A stretch of 6,903 nt of DNA from Armatimonadota bacterium (lineage in GTDB: Bacteria > Armatimonadota > Fimbriimonadia > Fimbriimonadales > Fimbriimonadaceae): the NCBI GenBank assembly GCA_023423495.1, contig JAFAFM010000240.1:1-6903 (forward strand), written 5' to 3'. The notes under the pieces were generated by a model. That model made no database searches and had not been told where the DNA came from. It was given only the letters and a program-made list of their open reading frames with translations. The translations under genes and the position numbers were made by a program. Of this stretch, positions 5,037 to 6,903 are shown piece after piece; the first letter of the stretch is position 1; each line of letters starts with the position of its first letter.

Positions 5037-6406
5037 GAGACTTTGCCCTTGTTGATGCCGAGGGTCCAATATTTCTTGCCCGTCGGAAGCGTGTGGCGGT
5101 ACAAGTAATCCTCGATCTCCGAGCCATCCGCGGCGGTCCGCTTCACAAGTCGGATGAATTCTAGGCTCGGATTCTCGCCCAGCATTTCCTGTAGCTGTTT
5201 GCGAGTTTCCGCGAATCGGTCTAACGTTGCCAGATCGCGGACATTCGGCGCCAAAACGGATAGATCGCCTGTTCCAAAAACTGCGCGCCGAATGTAGTCC
5301 AAGTGCTGCTTCGTCCTGTCCGCGTCCGCATTGGTGGCCGGAGTGAGCAGTCGGTAATCCAGACCTGGAATGTATCGGATCTGGGCGGCACGGGCCAAGC
5401 CGAAGACATTCCCGCCGTACGTGTTGGCGAACGCCAGGACCGACATCTTTTGCTCCGGATAGCGACGGTAGATGCACGTGAATCCGTTGGTCTGGCCGGA
5501 GTGGTTCAGCTCCCTTTGGCCGCGAAAAGCGGTCGTGATCCAGCCGTATCCATAGTTGTTGGTCTGCCCATTGTTGTACTTGGTGGAGCTCCAAATCTTG
5601 GAGAGGAGGGTTTGGTCCAAAAGCTTGTCTGTGTAGAGCGCCTGGTCCCACTTCATCATGTCATCCAGGGTGGAAACGATCCCGCCAGCGCCGAGAGTTG
5701 AACTCCAGGCGATCGGCGGCTGCTTCACTCGCAACCCCGTTCGACTGTGGTAGCCGGTCATCGGGGTCACGCCCGCCGGACGGGTGTCGGTGTAGGTGCT
5801 TGTCATCCCCAGCGGATCGAAAAGCCGCTCCTTCATAAACTTGGCGAGCGGCAAACCGGAGCGTTTCTCCACGGCCCTGCTGATCAGGTAGTAGCCCGTG
5901 TTGCTGTACTCGAATCGGTCGCCAATCTTGAATGCGGGCTCCTTTTTCTTAGCTTCCGCGATGATGTCTTCGGGCTTGCGGGGAAGGTTGTAGAAATCGT
6001 AGCCGGCAATCTCCTCATAGTCGGGGATGCCGGACATGTGGTGCATGATCTGGTCGATTGTCGCCGGCCGCCAAGCCTCGGGTAGCCCATCCAAAACCTG
6101 GCCGATCGGCTCGTCCAGCTTGAGCTTGCCCTCCTTGACCAGCATGAGTGCGCAAACCGCCACAAACTGCTTGCTCAGCGATCCAATCTCAAAGGCGAAT
6201 TTCTGACTCGCGGCAACCTTGGTGTCAAGGTCTGCGACGCCGTATGAAGACTCGTACACGGTCTTTCCGTCTTTCCACACCCGCACCACCGCACCTGGTA
6301 CGCCGCTCGCCTGGAAGGTGCGGTTCATCCGCGCATCGAAGGCTTCCTGCGGTTCAGCTTGCGGGGCGATGAGGCAAACGGTGAAGGCAAGAAGAGAACT
6401 GACCAT
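5012..6406 (-). CDS. Secreted serine hydrolase, class C beta-lactamase / DD-peptidase family
   Basis: This 464-residue protein belongs to the penicillin-binding, class C beta-lactamase-like serine hydrolases. These include DD-peptidases, esterases and peptide hydrolases, and most environmental members are not resistance enzymes. A short hydrophobic N-terminus (residues 1-18, SLLAFTVCLIAPQAEP) is the export signal. The three family motifs are intact: SLSK at 76-79 with S76 as nucleophile and K79 as base, YSN at 167-169, and HSG at 302-304 in place of KTG. Conserved neighbours are HHMSGIPDY (122-130), GYYLISRAVEKRSG (171-184), FDPLGMTST (196-204) and GAGGIVSTLDDMMKW (239-253). After the catalytic domain, residues from about 350 to 464 form a C-terminal extension rich in charged residues (with YLYRHTLPTGKKYWTLGINKGKVSGL near the end), possibly a small lipocalin or NTF2-like domain as seen in relatives. 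GAGG ends five bases before the ATG at 6406. The final codons lie in the shared hairpin. Physiological substrate unknown. Confidence 0.92.
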   Translation of the reverse strand: MVSSLLAFTVCLIAPQAEPQEAFDARMNRTFQASGVPGAVVRVWKDGKTVYESSYGVADLDTKVAASQKFAFEIGSLSKQFVAVCALMLVKEGKLKLDEPIGQVLDGLPEAWRPATIDQIMHHMSGIPDYEEIAGYDFYNLPRKPEDIIAEAKKKEPAFKIGDRFEYSNTGYYLISRAVEKRSGLPLAKFMKERLFDPLGMTSTYTDTRPAGVTPMTGYHSRTGLRVKQPPIAWSSTLGAGGIVSTLDDMMKWDQALYTDKLLDQTLLSKIWSSTKYNNGQTNNYGYGWITTAFRGQRELNHSGQTNGFTCIYRRYPEQKMSVLAFANTYGGNVFGLARAAQIRYIPGLDYRLLTPATNADADRTKQHLDYIRRAVFGTGDLSVLAPNVRDLATLDRFAETRKQLQEMLGENPSLEFIRLVKRTAADGSEIEDYLYRHTLPTGKKYWTLGINKGKVSGLLVEDE

Positions 6407-6521
6407 GATTTCCTCGGGATACGCAATGAACTTACCCCCTGTTCCTCAGACACAGAGATAAACAAATCAGTAAGGAGGAAGGCTGGTCCACCCCGTTCAC
6501 CCTAGCCTCTTAACGCACCGG

Positions 6522-6551
6522 AATATCTATACGCTTCGAAATCGTTGACAA
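6522..6551 (-). promoter_or_regulatory. Candidate promoter for the serine hydrolase gene
   Basis: On the minus strand TTGTCA (6546-6551) matches five of six -35 positions. GATATT (6522-6527) lies 18 bases on, with overlapping alternatives TAGATA and TATAGA at shorter spacings. The leader to the ATG at 6406 would be about 110 bases; I see no riboswitch-like structure in it. Confidence 0.35.
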
Positions 6552-6573
6552 CCGGCCAGGCACTTGTGTAACG
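6545..6573 (+). promoter_or_regulatory. Plus-strand -35-like box facing the tandem repeat
   Basis: A perfect TTGACA occurs at 6545-6550, overlapping the minus-strand -35 box because TTGACAA is nearly self-complementary. The sequence 17 bases further (GTAACG, 6568-6573) is only a poor -10. No plus-strand gene follows, so this is either chance or the start of a short non-coding transcript. Confidence 0.2.
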
Positions 6574-6618
6574 GTCAGATGCTCTTGCAGAACGGCCAGA
6601 TGTTCTTGCAGAACGGCC
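6570..6618. repeat. 21-bp direct tandem repeat, 2.3 copies
   Basis: Copies at 6570-6590 and 6591-6611 differ at only two positions (T/C at offset 6 and C/T at offset 13), and a third partial copy AACGGCC covers 6612-6618. A decayed copy may precede them at 6550-6569. In the second unit GTTCT (6602-6606) pairs with AGAAC (6610-6614) over a TGC loop, and flanking GGCC strings (6594-6597 and 6615-6618) can extend the stem past a four-base bulge. The 21-base period is a multiple of three, but I see no reading frame that uses it. Confidence 0.8.
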
Positions 6619-6623
6619 TTTGA

Positions 6624-6655
6624 CCCTCCCCCAAGCTAACTCGCTTGAAGGAGGG
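6624..6655 (-). terminator. Terminator-like hairpin after the right-edge gene
   Basis: CCCTCC (6624-6629) pairs with GGAGGG (6650-6655), and an inner stem CAAGC (6632-6636) with GCTTG (6643-6647), separated by a CC/AA internal loop and closed by a six-base loop. It begins seven bases after the stop of the leftward gene at the right edge. The minus-strand sequence after it (TCAAAGG) is not T-rich, so its strength is uncertain. Confidence 0.5.
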
Positions 6656-6662
6656 AATTGGT

Positions 6663-6903
6663 TTACTTATCCTCGTCCAGCAGGCTGTGCTGGTGACCCT
6701 GATCTCCGCAAATGTTGCGGTTCTTGAAGCCGAAGAGGGAGGAGAAGTCGAACGGGGCAGGAGCGCTGGCGGTCTTCTTGCCGAGCAAGATCTTCTCGAT
6801 CTCCGATCGTGAGTCCTGCAGGTGAAGAGCGGTCATTTTGTCCGTGGTCCGAGGCAGCGCCTTATCGATTCGCCGGGCAAGGTTCCTTAGTGCGTCCTTC
6901 ACG
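6663..6903 (-). CDS. C-terminal fragment of a larger protein, possibly a zinc metalloprotease tail
   Basis: Only the last roughly 80 residues are in the window; the frame stays open to the right edge and the GTG at 6902 is probably an internal valine codon. The visible part begins with a charged helix (KDALRNLARRIDKALPRTTDKMTALHLQDSRSEIEKILLGKK) and ends in a low-complexity linker (TASAPAPFDFSSLFGF) and a polar tail with CGDQGHQHSLLDEDK. The helix with 'D-x-x-T-x-x-HL-x-x-x-x-x-x-I-x-x-x-L' resembles the C-terminal end of large secreted zinc-dependent metalloproteases of the DUF4953/DUF5117 type. This is a memory-based likeness and the HExxH site would be outside the window, so it is unproven. 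Confidence 0.6.
   Translation of the reverse strand, partial: VKDALRNLARRIDKALPRTTDKMTALHLQDSRSEIEKILLGKKTASAPAPFDFSSLFGFKNRNICGDQGHQHSLLDEDK

Noticed and set aside
5303..6085. Plus-strand frames opposite the serine hydrolase
   Set aside because: All three catalytic motifs sit on the minus strand, and the plus-strand frames lack any domain pattern or ribosome site.
5012..6406. Antibiotic resistance beta-lactamase
   Set aside because: The SxxK, YxN and HxG motifs define a broad serine hydrolase family; HSG in place of KTG and the C-terminal extension fit a general hydrolase or peptidase better.
6570..6618. CRISPR array
   Set aside because: The units are directly adjacent without spacers and there are only two full copies; no cas gene is near.
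1..6903. A new multi-gene defence or biosynthetic system
   Set aside because: The genes face different directions, have separate control regions and are unrelated enzyme families; only the SRPBCC-dehydrogenase pair shows operon structure.

Overview
This is a 6.9 kb stretch of a moderately GC-rich bacterial chromosome. It carries six complete protein genes, one gene cut by the right edge, and short intergenic regions. Nothing marks it as a mobile island: I see no transposase, integrase, tRNA, rRNA or CRISPR array, and base use looks even across the genes. The source organism cannot be fixed from sequence alone. Two genes start with a -10-like hexamer directly before (or just inside) the start and no Shine-Dalgarno sequence, while others have a clear one. 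Together with many single exported enzymes and lineage-type hypothetical proteins, this would fit a free-living bacterium such as a member of the Armatimonadota (Fimbriimonadia-like), but that is a low-confidence guess.

Left part (1-2411, plus strand): a predicted leaderless gene for a small exported protein of unknown function (75-614) comes first. It is followed by a two-gene, translationally coupled unit: a SRPBCC-fold 'cyclase/dehydrase' protein (703-1233) and a zinc-dependent alcohol dehydrogenase of the glutathione-independent formaldehyde dehydrogenase type (1230-2411). A hairpin at 2418-2444 separates this unit from the convergent gene that follows.

Middle part (2455-4439, minus strand): a class I SAM-dependent methyltransferase (2455-3279) and a secreted alpha/beta hydrolase resembling the BPSS1187 family (3489-4439) lie in the same direction. 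They are separated by about 210 bp that holds a strong hairpin and a candidate promoter, so they are probably separate transcripts.

Right part (4440-6903): an 87 bp divergent promoter region leads rightward to a small membrane-anchored or exported protein (4536-5000) whose predicted strand/helix order resembles YbjN/CesT-like proteins. Convergent to it is a secreted serine hydrolase of the class C beta-lactamase/DD-peptidase family (5012-6406), with a hairpin whose stem contains the hydrolase stop codon. A 256 bp intergenic region (6407-6662) holds a 21-bp tandem repeat able to form a hairpin, back-to-back -35-like boxes and a terminator-like hairpin. Last is the C-terminal tail of a gene running in from the right, perhaps a zinc-dependent metalloprotease.

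Overall the window reads as ordinary housekeeping and accessory enzymes. I did not find a convincing new multi-gene system. The points most worth a second look are the leaderless starts, the intergenic tandem repeat, and the two small exported proteins of unknown function.
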